Assembly: GCA_010365215.1 (NCBI GenBank)
Contig: JAAFGT010000009.1
Span: forward strand, 1-64,000
Origin: Acidipila sp.
Lineage (GTDB): Bacteria > Acidobacteriota > Terriglobia > Acidiferrales > UBA7541
DNA length: 64,000 bases
Reading direction: 5' to 3'
Position numbers and translations under genes: made by a program. Positions 28,151 to 37,013 of the stretch are shown piece by piece (positions within the stretch are counted from its first letter, which is position 1; every line of letters starts with the position of its first letter). Below the pieces are notes generated by a model. The model had not been told where the DNA came from, made no database searches, and saw only the letters and a list, made by a program, of their open reading frames with translations.

Positions 28151-28292
28151 ACGGAGCGTTCGGAACGAAGGAATATCCGTCGGACCATCAGAGTGGGCGG
28201 GGCATACTCTCTTTTTTCATAGAAAGTGCGTGAGTCCATATTGGTCTGGCACGGCGACAGCGCTCCTTATCAACATTTTACAGACATGGAGC

Positions 28293-28320
28293 TTGACATG
28301 CAGTCAGGGTGCGATGTAAA
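28293..28320 (+). promoter_or_regulatory. Putative sigma70-type promoter of the TonB-dependent receptor
   Basis: TTGACA (28293-28298) and TGTAAA (28315-28320) with a 16-bp spacer, 45 bp before the start codon. The -35 box is perfect and the -10 box matches four of six. It lies in the 313-bp divergent region between the importer (from its preferred start) and the receptor. Apart from the two promoters nothing else is recognised there. Confidence 0.4.
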
Positions 28321-28364
28321 ACTCTTGGACAATGGGGGAAGTTCAACCTCTAAGGGGTGCGTGA

Positions 28365-31300
28365 ATGAAACGAACGATCTTGCCGATTTGTGCTTTTGCA
28401 ATCCTATCCTTTTGCCTCTGCGTGTCGCTTCCCGTTTCCGCGCAGGTAACCACGGGAGAAGTCACCGGTTTGGTCACGGATTCGTCTGGCGCGGCAGTGC
28501 CGGGGGCGACAGTCGCCGCGGAATGCCCGGAGACAAAGCAGACGTATACAGCAACCACTTCGGAAGCTGGCGAGTACCGCATCGCCCAGATGGCGGTCTG
28601 CGTCTATAAGGTCTCCGCGTCGGCACAAGGCTTTAAGACCTCTTTGCGCGATGTGACCGTTTCCATCGCCCTGCTGACGAAGGCCGACTTCCAGCTTCAA
28701 ATCGGCCAGAAGACGGAAACGATTACCGTGGAAAGCGCTGCTCCACTCATAGAATATACCGATCAGCTCAACAACTACGTGGATCAGCAGAGAATTAATG
28801 ACCTTCCATTCAACGGCCGCGACTTCAACTCCATGCTGGGCATTATGCCCGGCGTGCAGCGTGCCCCCGGCGGCGGCTTCATCGCCGTCAGCATCAATGG
28901 TGCGCGAACCACCAGCAACAACTATCTGATCGACGGAATGTACAATAACGATCGCTACTACGGCGATTCCGCGATCGGCCAGACCGGCGTGCTGGGCGTG
29001 CCGGCAACCGTGCTTCCAAACGATGCGGTCGCGGAATTCACTGTGCAGCAGCTTCCCTCTGCCGAATATGGCGTGAAGGGTGGAGCGTCGATCAACGTGT
29101 CGTTAAAGAGCGGCACGAACGATATCCACGGGGGGGCCTACTACTTCGGCCACACTGATGCCACGGACGCGTCGAACACCTTTACCCATGTGGTGACGCC
29201 CCTGAAGAACCACCAGTATGGCGCCAACATCGGGGGACCAATCCTCAAGGACAAGCTTTTTTACTACGGGTTTTTTGAAGGCCAAAGAAATTCATCGCTG
29301 GCGCCCTATACCCTTAACGTACCGACGCCGGCGCAGGTGGCCGCGGCTCAAGCCAACGCTACCAGTATTTGCAATGCTGGGTCAGGCGGGGCTTGTACGA
29401 CCTTGCCGGGCGCGGCGTTGGTAAAGTTTTTCCCAACTGATCCCTCCGGCAACAAGGCTTTCAATATACCGAACACGGCGAAGTTGTGGGAGTTTCTCAC
29501 AAAAATCGACTACAAGCTCTCCGACAAGCACCAGCTTTCGGCCAAATACTTTTTCGGTGATAGTTTTCAATCGGCGCCTTCAGCCGGTTACACGCTGGCA
29601 CCCCCCAGCGGAAGCGGCCTGGGGCCGGACGGCTTCAACTCGGTTGCTCCGTCGCGGGCACAGTTGGCAGGGGCGAGCTGGACCTTCACCATCTCACCCA
29701 GCAAGATCCTGGTAAGCCGATTCGGCTTTACGCGTTTCTCCCAGATCATTGACGTAGCCACGAAGATCGATCCCCGCACGCTGGGCGTGAACACGGGCCC
29801 ACTCGACGCGGCGGACTTCGGCGTTCCGTACGTGTACGGCAGCTACATCTCGTACGGTTATATCGGCGGCGTCGCCGGCTACCCGATAACCACCCGGCCT
29901 GACCAGACCTATGACGTCTCAGAGAATTTCACCTGGATCAAGGGCAGCCACACCATGAAAATGGGGGGCAATTGGCAGTACGCATTCACCGATAGCCTGA
30001 GAAACCGCGCGCGTTCCAGTTTAGTGTTCGATCAGGATCCGGACACCGTTAACCAACTAACCCAGTTGTACTTGCTGCGGTTTGATCGAGCTACGCGTAG
30101 TTTCGGCTCCACGCAGCGCCATTTGTATCAACATTCCCTCGGGGTGTTTTTCTCGGACGAATGGAAAGTCAAGCCCCGCGTTACCGTTACGCTGGGTCTG
30201 CGCTGGGAGGTCAATTCACCCCTCGCTGATTCCGACCGGCAAGGTGGAAATTTCATCCCCGGGAAGGGTCTGCTATCGGTAGGTCCGCAGTTGAAGCGAA
30301 TTTACGACTTTGACCTCGGAGACTTCGGTCCGCGTGCCGGGCTGGCATGGGACGTTTTCGGAAACGGCAAGACCGCACTGCGCTTCGGCTACGCACTGAC
30401 CTATGACGTGCCGACCATCGCCACCATCCACGCCCCGCAGAATGCTTCAATGAACGGGAGCCGCTCTGGCGTCTTCACCAATCCGAACCAGGGAGATTTC
30501 AGCGTTCGCGTGACCGGTAACTTTATTTCCTCCATCAGCGCCGCGAACCTGAATTCGTGTTTTGATCCAGTGACCAATACTTCGGGAGAATTTATCTGCG
30601 GCGCGCAGGGTCCCGGTCTGGCCACGGTCACCCCCCTTTATGGGGCTAGCCCGACGGGAACGCCACCGTTCAACATCTACTCGATCAGGCCGGACCTGAA
30701 AACGCCGAGGACTCAATACTTCCAGATGAGTGTCCAGCAACAGGTGGCTAAAGATAACGTCCTGACGTTGGCCTATGTGGGCACGTTTGGCCAGCGCCTA
30801 TTCATGATTCGCGATCTCAATGCACGCCACATAGGCTGTTACGACAGCGTGAACGGCGTGAACTTCACCACGCCAGCAGGCGTCGGTGGAAACACCAGCG
30901 GTCTTGATTGCACAAGGCCGTTCGACAGTATCGTCGATCCCATCAGTGGCGTGCCTGAGTTCAAGTCGATCGGCAATCTCACGAACGACGGCAAGTCGTT
31001 TTATCATTCGTTGCAGGCTTCCTTCCGCCAGCAGAACTGGCACGGGTTGAATACTCAGTACAGCTTGACCTGGAGCCACTGCATCGACTGGAACTCCGCC
31101 AATCGCGGGTCGGTACGAAGCGGTTTCACTCCGTTCCAGAACCCTTATAATCCGCGCGCCAACCAGGGTAACTGCGATCACGATGTGCCGCTGAATTTCA
31201 ACGTCGGGGGCGTTTACTCCGTTCCCAAAGTTGAGGCGCTCCATCGCTTGGGAGAAGGTTGGGAAATTGGCGCGGTATTTACCGCGCTTTCCGGCCGTCC

Positions 31301-31739
31301 GTTCACAGCAGGGGTTTCGTCCAGATTTGACCATTCCGGTCAGGACGTCAACAGCGTGATGCGCGCGGATTGCCTGCTGCCGGTAAAATACAACACGCGT
31401 GACTACCTCCACTACGTGGCGAATGCCAGCGTGGCGTTTGGGCTGCCGGCGGACAACACAGCCGGCAACTGCGGGCGCAACACTCTGCGCGGCCCCGGTT
31501 TGGCGCAACTCGATGTGAACATCGCGAAAAAGACCAGGATCACCGAGCGGTTGGGCGTGGAGTTCCGTGCTGAGGCATACAATGTCCTTAATCGCGCCAA
31601 CTTTGCAAACATCTTCGCCTCGGGTAACTCGCAGAGTGGAGGCTTTCAGCGCATAACCACCTCGCCGGACAGCTCCAACCCGGGAATCGCCCAAGGTGGC
31701 CCGCGCACCATGCAGTTCGTCGTGAAGTTCACGTTCTGA
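28365..31739 (+). CDS. TonB-dependent receptor, Oar-like, with carboxypeptidase-regulatory domain
   Basis: 1124 residues. Signal peptide 1-26 (cut near VSAQ), then a carboxypeptidase-regulatory-like beta-sandwich (~30-100: GEVTGLVTDSSGAAVPGATV, EAGEYRI, VSASAQGFKT). A plug domain (~125-260, with INDLPFNGRDFNSML and INGARTTSNNYLIDG) and a long outer-membrane beta-barrel ending MQFVVKFTF follow. The start has AAGGGG eight bases upstream. This architecture is abundant in acidobacteria and is generally linked to uptake of large oligomeric substrates. There is no SusD-like partner. The next gene is a sulfatase-like protein, separated by a strong terminator. G+C is slightly lower than in neighbours. 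Confidence 0.93.
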   Translation: MKRTILPICAFAILSFCLCVSLPVSAQVTTGEVTGLVTDSSGAAVPGATVAAECPETKQTYTATTSEAGEYRIAQMAVCVYKVSASAQGFKTSLRDVTVSIALLTKADFQLQIGQKTETITVESAAPLIEYTDQLNNYVDQQRINDLPFNGRDFNSMLGIMPGVQRAPGGGFIAVSINGARTTSNNYLIDGMYNNDRYYGDSAIGQTGVLGVPATVLPNDAVAEFTVQQLPSAEYGVKGGASINVSLKSGTNDIHGGAYYFGHTDATDASNTFTHVVTPLKNHQYGANIGGPILKDKLFYYGFFEGQRNSSLAPYTLNVPTPAQVAAAQANATSICNAGSGGACTTLPGAALVKFFPTDPSGNKAFNIPNTAKLWEFLTKIDYKLSDKHQLSAKYFFGDSFQSAPSAGYTLAPPSGSGLGPDGFNSVAPSRAQLAGASWTFTISPSKILVSRFGFTRFSQIIDVATKIDPRTLGVNTGPLDAADFGVPYVYGSYISYGYIGGVAGYPITTRPDQTYDVSENFTWIKGSHTMKMGGNWQYAFTDSLRNRARSSLVFDQDPDTVNQLTQLYLLRFDRATRSFGSTQRHLYQHSLGVFFSDEWKVKPRVTVTLGLRWEVNSPLADSDRQGGNFIPGKGLLSVGPQLKRIYDFDLGDFGPRAGLAWDVFGNGKTALRFGYALTYDVPTIATIHAPQNASMNGSRSGVFTNPNQGDFSVRVTGNFISSISAANLNSCFDPVTNTSGEFICGAQGPGLATVTPLYGASPTGTPPFNIYSIRPDLKTPRTQYFQMSVQQQVAKDNVLTLAYVGTFGQRLFMIRDLNARHIGCYDSVNGVNFTTPAGVGGNTSGLDCTRPFDSIVDPISGVPEFKSIGNLTNDGKSFYHSLQASFRQQNWHGLNTQYSLTWSHCIDWNSANRGSVRSGFTPFQNPYNPRANQGNCDHDVPLNFNVGGVYSVPKVEALHRLGEGWEIGAVFTALSGRPFTAGVSSRFDHSGQDVNSVMRADCLLPVKYNTRDYLHYVANASVAFGLPADNTAGNCGRNTLRGPGLAQLDVNIAKKTRITERLGVEFRAEAYNVLNRANFANIFASGNSQSGGFQRITTSPDSSNPGIAQGGPRTMQFVVKFTF

Positions 31740-31768
31740 CGACTGCGTAGCCAACCTACTTACCTGAA

Positions 31769-31804
31769 GGGGAGTCTGATAAACTCAGACTCCCTTTTTC
31801 TTTT
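31769..31804 (+). terminator. Intrinsic terminator of the TonB-receptor gene
   Basis: Perfect 10-bp stem GGGAGTCTGA (31770-31779), loop TAAAC, TCAGACTCCC (31785-31794), then TTTTTCTTTT to 31804. The T-tract runs directly into the ATG of the next gene at 31805, leaving no separate leader for it. Confidence 0.92.
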
Positions 31805-33751
31805 ATGAAGCGCGACCTCATCGCCTGCGTTTTGCTTTCGTTTCTGTTGCCTCGGATGGCCGGGGCGGCGGAAAAGACCAACGTCATTCTGATTACGTTG
31901 GATACGGTGCGGGCGGACCGCATGGGCTTTCTCGGCTCGAAGCGCGGGCTTACGCCTAACCTGGACATGGTTGCCCGCGATGGCGTGGTGTTCGAGCAGG
32001 CCTATTCCCAGGCGCCGCTAACGCCGGTCTCCCACGCGGCCATTTTGACCGGCACCTACCCGCAGTTCCACCAGATCCACAATTTCGGGGATAAATTGAG
32101 CATCAAGCTGCCCTATCTACCTGCAATCTTGAAATTGCGCGGCTACAGTACGGGCGCGTTTGTCAGCTCGATTATTCTGGACCCTAAGAACGGCTTCGCG
32201 CCGGGGTTCGAGCGCGGTTTCGACGTTTACGATGCGGGGTTTCATCGCCAGCGTAAGGGTGAAAACCGGTTTCAGTCCATCCAGCGGCGCGCGGACGATA
32301 CCCTTTCCCACGCTATGCCCTGGCTCGAGAATAATGCCCAGCGGCCGTTCTTCATGTTCCTGCACCTTTGGGACGCTCACGACCCCTACACGCCTCCGGA
32401 GCCCTATAAAACGCGCTACGCCGCAGCTCCTTACGACGGCGAGATCGCGTATCTGGACGCGGCGCTGGGCAAGCTGTTCGCCATGCTGCGCGCCAAGGGA
32501 CTCTATGAGAACACGCTGATTGCGATCATGGCCGATCATGGCGAGGCCCTGGGCGATCACGGAGAAAAGACCCATGGCGTGTTTCTCTACGACGCGACCA
32601 TCCACGTTCCGCTGCTGCTGAAGCTTCCCGGGGCGAAGTTTGCGGGCCGCCGGGTGAAGAGTCGCGTGAGCCTGGTGGACGTTTCGCCCACAATTCTGGA
32701 CCTGGTCCTTGATGCCGTGCCGTCGGTGATGCAGGGGCAATCGCTGATGGGCCTCCTTTTCGCCACGGCAGCGCAAGACCGCCCTTCGTTTGCGGAAACC
32801 GAATATCCCAAGAGCGCGTTCGGGTGGAGCGGGCTCAAGGCGCTGCGCTCGGCCAATTTTCTGTTCGTGAAGGCGCCGCAGCAGGAGCTTTACGACCTGG
32901 CGGCGGACCCGGCGGAGAAGACAAACCTCGCGGGTACCAGCAAGGCTGCGGCGTCGCGGCTCTCGAGCCAGGTGGAAGATTTTCTCAAGCGCACGAGCTC
33001 CAGCGCCACCGCCGCGAGTGAATCGGCGATGGACCCGAAAGATGTGGAGAAGCTCACCGCATTGGGCTACGTAGGCGCCAGCCACTCAGCCAGGCAGGGT
33101 GGTAGCAACATTGACCCCAAAGCGCATATTCAGATCGCGAATCAGCTCCACGACGCAAACCTGGACATCGAAGACAATCGGCTCGAGGTTGCCCTGCCGC
33201 TGCTGCAACGCGTAGTAGCCAGCGACCCGCAGATCTATACGGCGCAGTATTATCTCGGCGTGGCTTACGCGAAGCAGAGAAAGTTTGCCGAAGCGATTCC
33301 GCCACTGCACAAAGCCATCGAGCTGCAGCCGGATTCCACCCTGGCGCACTACGAAATGGGCCTGGCGCTCTTTGAGACCGGCGACTGGAAGACGGCTGCC
33401 GTACACTTCGAGATCGTGGTGAACAAGAATCCCAAATGGGTGGATGCGCGCTACTCGCTGGCTTCGGTATATGCGCGCATTGACCGCGTTGCCGATGCTG
33501 CGGCGCACCTGGTGCTGGTCATTGAGGAAGAGCCTAACCACTTCCGCGCAAATCTTTTGCTCGGCCGGATCCTGACGCTTAAGGGGCAGCCCGATGCGGC
33601 CGTGCCCTATCTGGAGAAGGCAGTGAAGGTCCAGGCGGATTCCGCGGAGGCCAATGCCTTCCTGGCGGACGCGTACGAAAGGTTGGGAAGAACCGCGGAC
33701 GCTGCTGCCGCCCGCGCTCGCGCCGGCGCGCTGCGGCGCAAGCTGCAATAG
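31805..33751 (+). CDS. Sulfatase-like (alkaline phosphatase superfamily) protein with C-terminal TPR repeats
   Basis: 648 residues. Signal peptide 1-21 (ending AGAA). Sulfatase fold ~24-400 has metal-site motifs VILITLDTVRADRMG at the start and MADHGEALGDHGEKTHG later. The nucleophile position, normally Cys/Ser of CxPxR, reads TPVSH (Thr73), so a formylglycine cannot form. Activity may be phospho- rather than sulfo-directed, or transferase-like. A linker with EKLTALGYVG leads to about five TPR repeats (~455-645). There is no ribosome-binding site, because the upstream terminator's T-tract touches the ATG. It is followed after 3 bp by the first phosphodiesterase gene. Exported. Confidence 0.88.
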   Translation: MKRDLIACVLLSFLLPRMAGAAEKTNVILITLDTVRADRMGFLGSKRGLTPNLDMVARDGVVFEQAYSQAPLTPVSHAAILTGTYPQFHQIHNFGDKLSIKLPYLPAILKLRGYSTGAFVSSIILDPKNGFAPGFERGFDVYDAGFHRQRKGENRFQSIQRRADDTLSHAMPWLENNAQRPFFMFLHLWDAHDPYTPPEPYKTRYAAAPYDGEIAYLDAALGKLFAMLRAKGLYENTLIAIMADHGEALGDHGEKTHGVFLYDATIHVPLLLKLPGAKFAGRRVKSRVSLVDVSPTILDLVLDAVPSVMQGQSLMGLLFATAAQDRPSFAETEYPKSAFGWSGLKALRSANFLFVKAPQQELYDLAADPAEKTNLAGTSKAAASRLSSQVEDFLKRTSSSATAASESAMDPKDVEKLTALGYVGASHSARQGGSNIDPKAHIQIANQLHDANLDIEDNRLEVALPLLQRVVASDPQIYTAQYYLGVAYAKQRKFAEAIPPLHKAIELQPDSTLAHYEMGLALFETGDWKTAAVHFEIVVNKNPKWVDARYSLASVYARIDRVADAAAHLVLVIEEEPNHFRANLLLGRILTLKGQPDAAVPYLEKAVKVQADSAEANAFLADAYERLGRTADAAAARARAGALRRKLQ

Positions 33752-33754
33752 ATT

Positions 33755-35824
33755 ATGGCCTCTCCGCTGCTTTCGCGGCGCAAACTCTCTTACTCTGCCT
33801 GGGCTCACGGCGCACGTCCTTGGGTTTCGCGCTGGCAGATTGGCGCGGTGCTGGCGCTTAGCCTTGCGGCTTTTGCCGCGTGCCGGCTGGGCACTGCGTC
33901 CGGAAATTTTGCCGCTTCGGCTGGCGCGCAGAAACAGGTGATGGTCCTGGGCATCGATGGCATGGACCCGCAACTCCTGGAACGGTTCATGGCCGCGGGC
34001 AAGATGCCGAATTTTTCCCGCCTCGCCGCCGCGGATGGCGTTCACCGGCTGGGCACCAGCAATCCGGCGCAGAGTCCGGTGGCCTGGTCCAACCTGATCA
34101 CCGGGATGAATCCTGGCGGGCACGGAATTTTTGATTTTATCCATCGTGATCCGGCAACGCTCGCGCCGTTTCTGTCGACCTCCCGGGTGGAACCGCCCAA
34201 GCACTCGATTTCCATCGGCAGTTGGGTGTTCCCTGTTTCCAGCGGCCATACACTGCTGCTGCGCCATGGCAAGGCGTTTTGGGAATATCTCGATGAGCAT
34301 AAAATCCCCGCGCTGATTTATCGCATGCCGGCAAATTTTCCTCCGGTGGCCACGAAGGCGCGCACGCTATCGGGCATGGGCACGCCGGACGTGCTGGGTA
34401 CCTACGGGACGTTCTCGTTTTATACCGACGATCTTTTCTTTCCTTCGGGCACGGTGAATGGCGGACGAGTCTATCCGGTAACTCTGGAACATTCGCGCGT
34501 CTCCGCAAAGCTTTACGGCCCGTACAACACGTTTCGCGAGGGCGATCCGCAATCTTCCGTGGATTTCGCCGTGGTGGTGGACCCGGCATCACCGGTAGCG
34601 AAAATTTCCCTGCAGGGACATGATTTACTCCTCGCTGAGGGGGAGTGGAGCGCCTGGATCCCGGTGACCTTCGACCTGCTGCCGCATCTCGCCAGCGTTA
34701 AAGGCATCTGCCGGTTCCATCTTCGCCAGGTGCATCCGCGCTTGCAGCTCTACGTCACCCCGGTAAATATGGACCCCGCAGATCCGGCGCTGCCCATCTC
34801 CACGCCCGACGCGTATGCGCGCGAACTCGACGAGGATCTGGGACCGTTCTACACCCAGGGAATTGCGGAGGACACCAAGGCGCTATCCACCGGCGTATTC
34901 GCGGACCAGGACTACCTGCAACAAGCCCAACTGGTGCTTGCCGAACAGTCACGCGCCTTCGACCGCGAGCTCGGGCGCTACCGAGCAGGGCTTTTCTTTT
35001 TTTATTTCTCGAGCATTGATCTGAATTCGCACATGTTCTGGCGGGCCATGGACCCACATCATCCCGGTTATTCGGCGGAGGCCGGCGAGAAATATGGCGC
35101 GGTCATCGAACAGCTCTATACCGAGATGGATAAAGCGCTGGGCAAAGCGCAGGCACGGCTGGGCCCGCAGGGCACGCTGGTGGTGCTCTCCGATCACGGC
35201 TTTGCTCCTTACTACCGTTCGTTTAATCTCAACACCTGGTTGCTCGAGCAAGGCTACATCGCGCTGCAGCCAGGGGCCGAGCGCTCCGGCGATTACTTCG
35301 CGCACGTCGACTGGGCGCACACCCGCGCGTATGGCCTGGGCTTGAACGGGCTCTATCTGAATCTGCGTGGCCGGGAGCGAGACGGAGTGGTGACGCCGGG
35401 TATGGAAGCGAACGCTTTGCTGGATGAAATCCGCGCACGGCTGCTTGCGCTGCGCGATCCCGCTTCCGGCGCTACGCCCATCACGCGCATCGACAAAGCT
35501 ACCGAAGCCTACAGCGGCCCGTACGTTTCCGAAGCGCCGGACTTGTTGATTGGATACAATCGCGGATACCGCGCGGGCTGGGGCACGGTGCTGGGAAGTT
35601 TTCCCGAGGGAATCCTGGAAGATAATCTTGATCCCTGGAGCGGCGACCACTGCATGGATTTCACGCTGGTTCCCGGAATTCTGGTCAGCAATCGTAAACT
35701 GACAGCGCAATCGCCGGCGCTCACCGACGTAGCGCCTACCATCCTCGCGGAATTCGGCATCGCGCGGCCGCAACAAATGTCCGGCCGCGCGCTATTTTCA
35801 CCAGTTTCGCCGCCGCGCCCCTAG
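33755..35824 (+). CDS. AP-superfamily phosphodiesterase/phosphohydrolase (COG3379-like), paralogue 1
   Basis: 689 residues. Basic N terminus, one hydrophobic segment (~29-43) ending in FAAC, so it is probably exported as a lipoprotein or anchored. The catalytic domain starts VMVLGIDGMDPQLL. The nucleophile position is Ser107 in AQSPVAWSNLITG, followed by PGGHGIFDF. The second metal motif is VVLSDHGFAPYY and the third is WSGDHCMDFTLVPG. The central FPP...GTPDVLGTYGTFSFYT region and YVTPVNMDP are shared with paralogue 2. COG3379-type proteins are annotated as predicted phosphohydrolases or phosphomutases; substrate is unknown. It lies 3 bp after the sulfatase-like gene. Confidence 0.85.
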   Translation: MASPLLSRRKLSYSAWAHGARPWVSRWQIGAVLALSLAAFAACRLGTASGNFAASAGAQKQVMVLGIDGMDPQLLERFMAAGKMPNFSRLAAADGVHRLGTSNPAQSPVAWSNLITGMNPGGHGIFDFIHRDPATLAPFLSTSRVEPPKHSISIGSWVFPVSSGHTLLLRHGKAFWEYLDEHKIPALIYRMPANFPPVATKARTLSGMGTPDVLGTYGTFSFYTDDLFFPSGTVNGGRVYPVTLEHSRVSAKLYGPYNTFREGDPQSSVDFAVVVDPASPVAKISLQGHDLLLAEGEWSAWIPVTFDLLPHLASVKGICRFHLRQVHPRLQLYVTPVNMDPADPALPISTPDAYARELDEDLGPFYTQGIAEDTKALSTGVFADQDYLQQAQLVLAEQSRAFDRELGRYRAGLFFFYFSSIDLNSHMFWRAMDPHHPGYSAEAGEKYGAVIEQLYTEMDKALGKAQARLGPQGTLVVLSDHGFAPYYRSFNLNTWLLEQGYIALQPGAERSGDYFAHVDWAHTRAYGLGLNGLYLNLRGRERDGVVTPGMEANALLDEIRARLLALRDPASGATPITRIDKATEAYSGPYVSEAPDLLIGYNRGYRAGWGTVLGSFPEGILEDNLDPWSGDHCMDFTLVPGILVSNRKLTAQSPALTDVAPTILAEFGIARPQQMSGRALFSPVSPPRP

Positions 35825-35868
35825 GCCTACGACGTGGCCGTGTGGCATTCGGCGAGTGGAGGAGTGCT

Positions 35869-36072
35869 ATGTTCGGAAATCGCGTGAAGATCGATGACGG
35901 GTTGCTAATGAAGGCGAAAAAATGTTCGGAGCTTGCCGGCTATGCTGACGTCGAGGAGTTCGTCAACCACGTACTCGAAAAGGAAATTACAAAAATCCTG
36001 GGTTCCGACGACGAGCAACAGTCCGACGCGGAAGTTAAGAAACGACTGCAGGGGCTGGGCTACATCGAATGA
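35869..36072 (+). CDS. 67-residue protein, RHH-like helix pattern and LGYIE tail, function unknown
   Basis: The start at 35869 is chosen because GGAGGAG lies five bases upstream; the frame extends 27 bases further without one. NRVKIDDGLLMKAKKCSELA followed by GYADVEEFVNHVLEKEI has the strand-helix-helix pattern of ribbon-helix-helix proteins. An acidic linker and a C-terminal KKRLQGLGYIE follow. That tail resembles EKLTALGYVG of the sulfatase-like protein two genes upstream. It lies between two phosphodiesterase paralogues, so a role as adaptor or regulator of the cluster is possible. DNA binding is not shown. Confidence 0.75.
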   Translation: MFGNRVKIDDGLLMKAKKCSELAGYADVEEFVNHVLEKEITKILGSDDEQQSDAEVKKRLQGLGYIE

Positions 36073-36152
36073 CGGTTCGCCGCCAGGTTCGCACGACTGC
36101 GCCGTTTGCGCGAGTTCCTGCGCGAAAGGGCAACCGAGGCGGCGGCTGAGGC

Positions 36153-36983
36153 ATGAGGTTGCTCATTTCTGCGGTCAATGCGGCCGCGAACGGCGTCTGC
36201 GAAATTCTATTTGCGTCATTGCGCGGCCTTCCTCCCCTGGTGGCGCTTGGCATCATCGCGTTTCTCACCGGCGCGGTAATGCTACTGGCCTATAAGTTCA
36301 CTTCCAATCAACGCTCGATTGGGCGCGCCAAAGACGTGATGCAGGCCCACGTGCTGGCGGTGAGACTCTTTCAGGATCAAATTGGTGTGGTGTTGCGCTC
36401 TTACGGACGAATCCTGCGGGCGACGTTCGGCTACCTGCGCCTTTCCCTGGTGCCGCTGCTGGTGATGTTTATCCCGCTTACGCTTCTGCTGATTCAACTG
36501 GAGGCGCGATTCGCTTACCGTTCACCGCGCATTGGCGAGCCGTTTCTAGTTACCGTTCGCGTGGCGCAGCCGCAAGATGTCGCTGGCGTATCGCTGGAAA
36601 CTCCCGCGGGACTGGCGCTGACAGCGCCGCTGTTACGGGACGCGGAGGGCCGCGAAGTCGTCGCGCGCCTCGAGGCGCGACAGGCGGGGAGCTGGAATTT
36701 GCTGGTGCGTCTCGCCGGGAGCGAATCGAAGAAGCAGCTTATCGTCAGCGAACGGCTGGAGAGTCTTTCGACGGAGCGCGTGAGTCCCGGAATACTGGCG
36801 AGATTATTGAATCCTTTGGAAGATCCTTTGCCGGCCGGCTCTCCGGTAATCGCCATCGCGGTAGACTATCCGGAACGGCGCATCGCGCTGGGACGATTTA
36901 ACCTCAACTGGATGGTGACTTTTTTCGTTTTGTCGCTCCTTGCCGGCCTAGCGTTGAAGCGCCCGCTGCGAGCAGACTTTTGA
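36153..36983 (+). CDS. Three-TM membrane protein with long cytosolic helices and beta domain, function unknown
   Basis: 276 residues. Membrane segments are at ~24-46 (PPLVALGIIAFLTGAVMLLA), ~92-113 (VPLLVMFIPLTLLLIQL) and ~250-268. Between the first two is a basic helical stretch (QRSIGRAKDVMQAHVLAVRLF and VVLRSYGRILRATFGYLR). Between the last two is a beta-rich domain of ~130 residues (EPFLVTVRVAQP, then ARLEARQAGSWNLLVRLAG). TM1-helical hairpin-TM2 loosely recalls the Oxa1/EMC3/DUF106 superfamily, but this is inference from topology only. It sits between phosphodiesterase paralogues and starts 81 bp after the small gene. Confidence 0.75.
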   Translation: MRLLISAVNAAANGVCEILFASLRGLPPLVALGIIAFLTGAVMLLAYKFTSNQRSIGRAKDVMQAHVLAVRLFQDQIGVVLRSYGRILRATFGYLRLSLVPLLVMFIPLTLLLIQLEARFAYRSPRIGEPFLVTVRVAQPQDVAGVSLETPAGLALTAPLLRDAEGREVVARLEARQAGSWNLLVRLAGSESKKQLIVSERLESLSTERVSPGILARLLNPLEDPLPAGSPVIAIAVDYPERRIALGRFNLNWMVTFFVLSLLAGLALKRPLRADF

Positions 36984-37013
36984 CCGCGTAGTTCGGACGA
37001 GGCTATCGAATTA

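Noticed and set aside
33086-34300. 404-codon minus-strand frame
   Set aside because: Antisense across the boundary of the sulfatase-like and phosphodiesterase genes; no domain and no ribosome-binding site.
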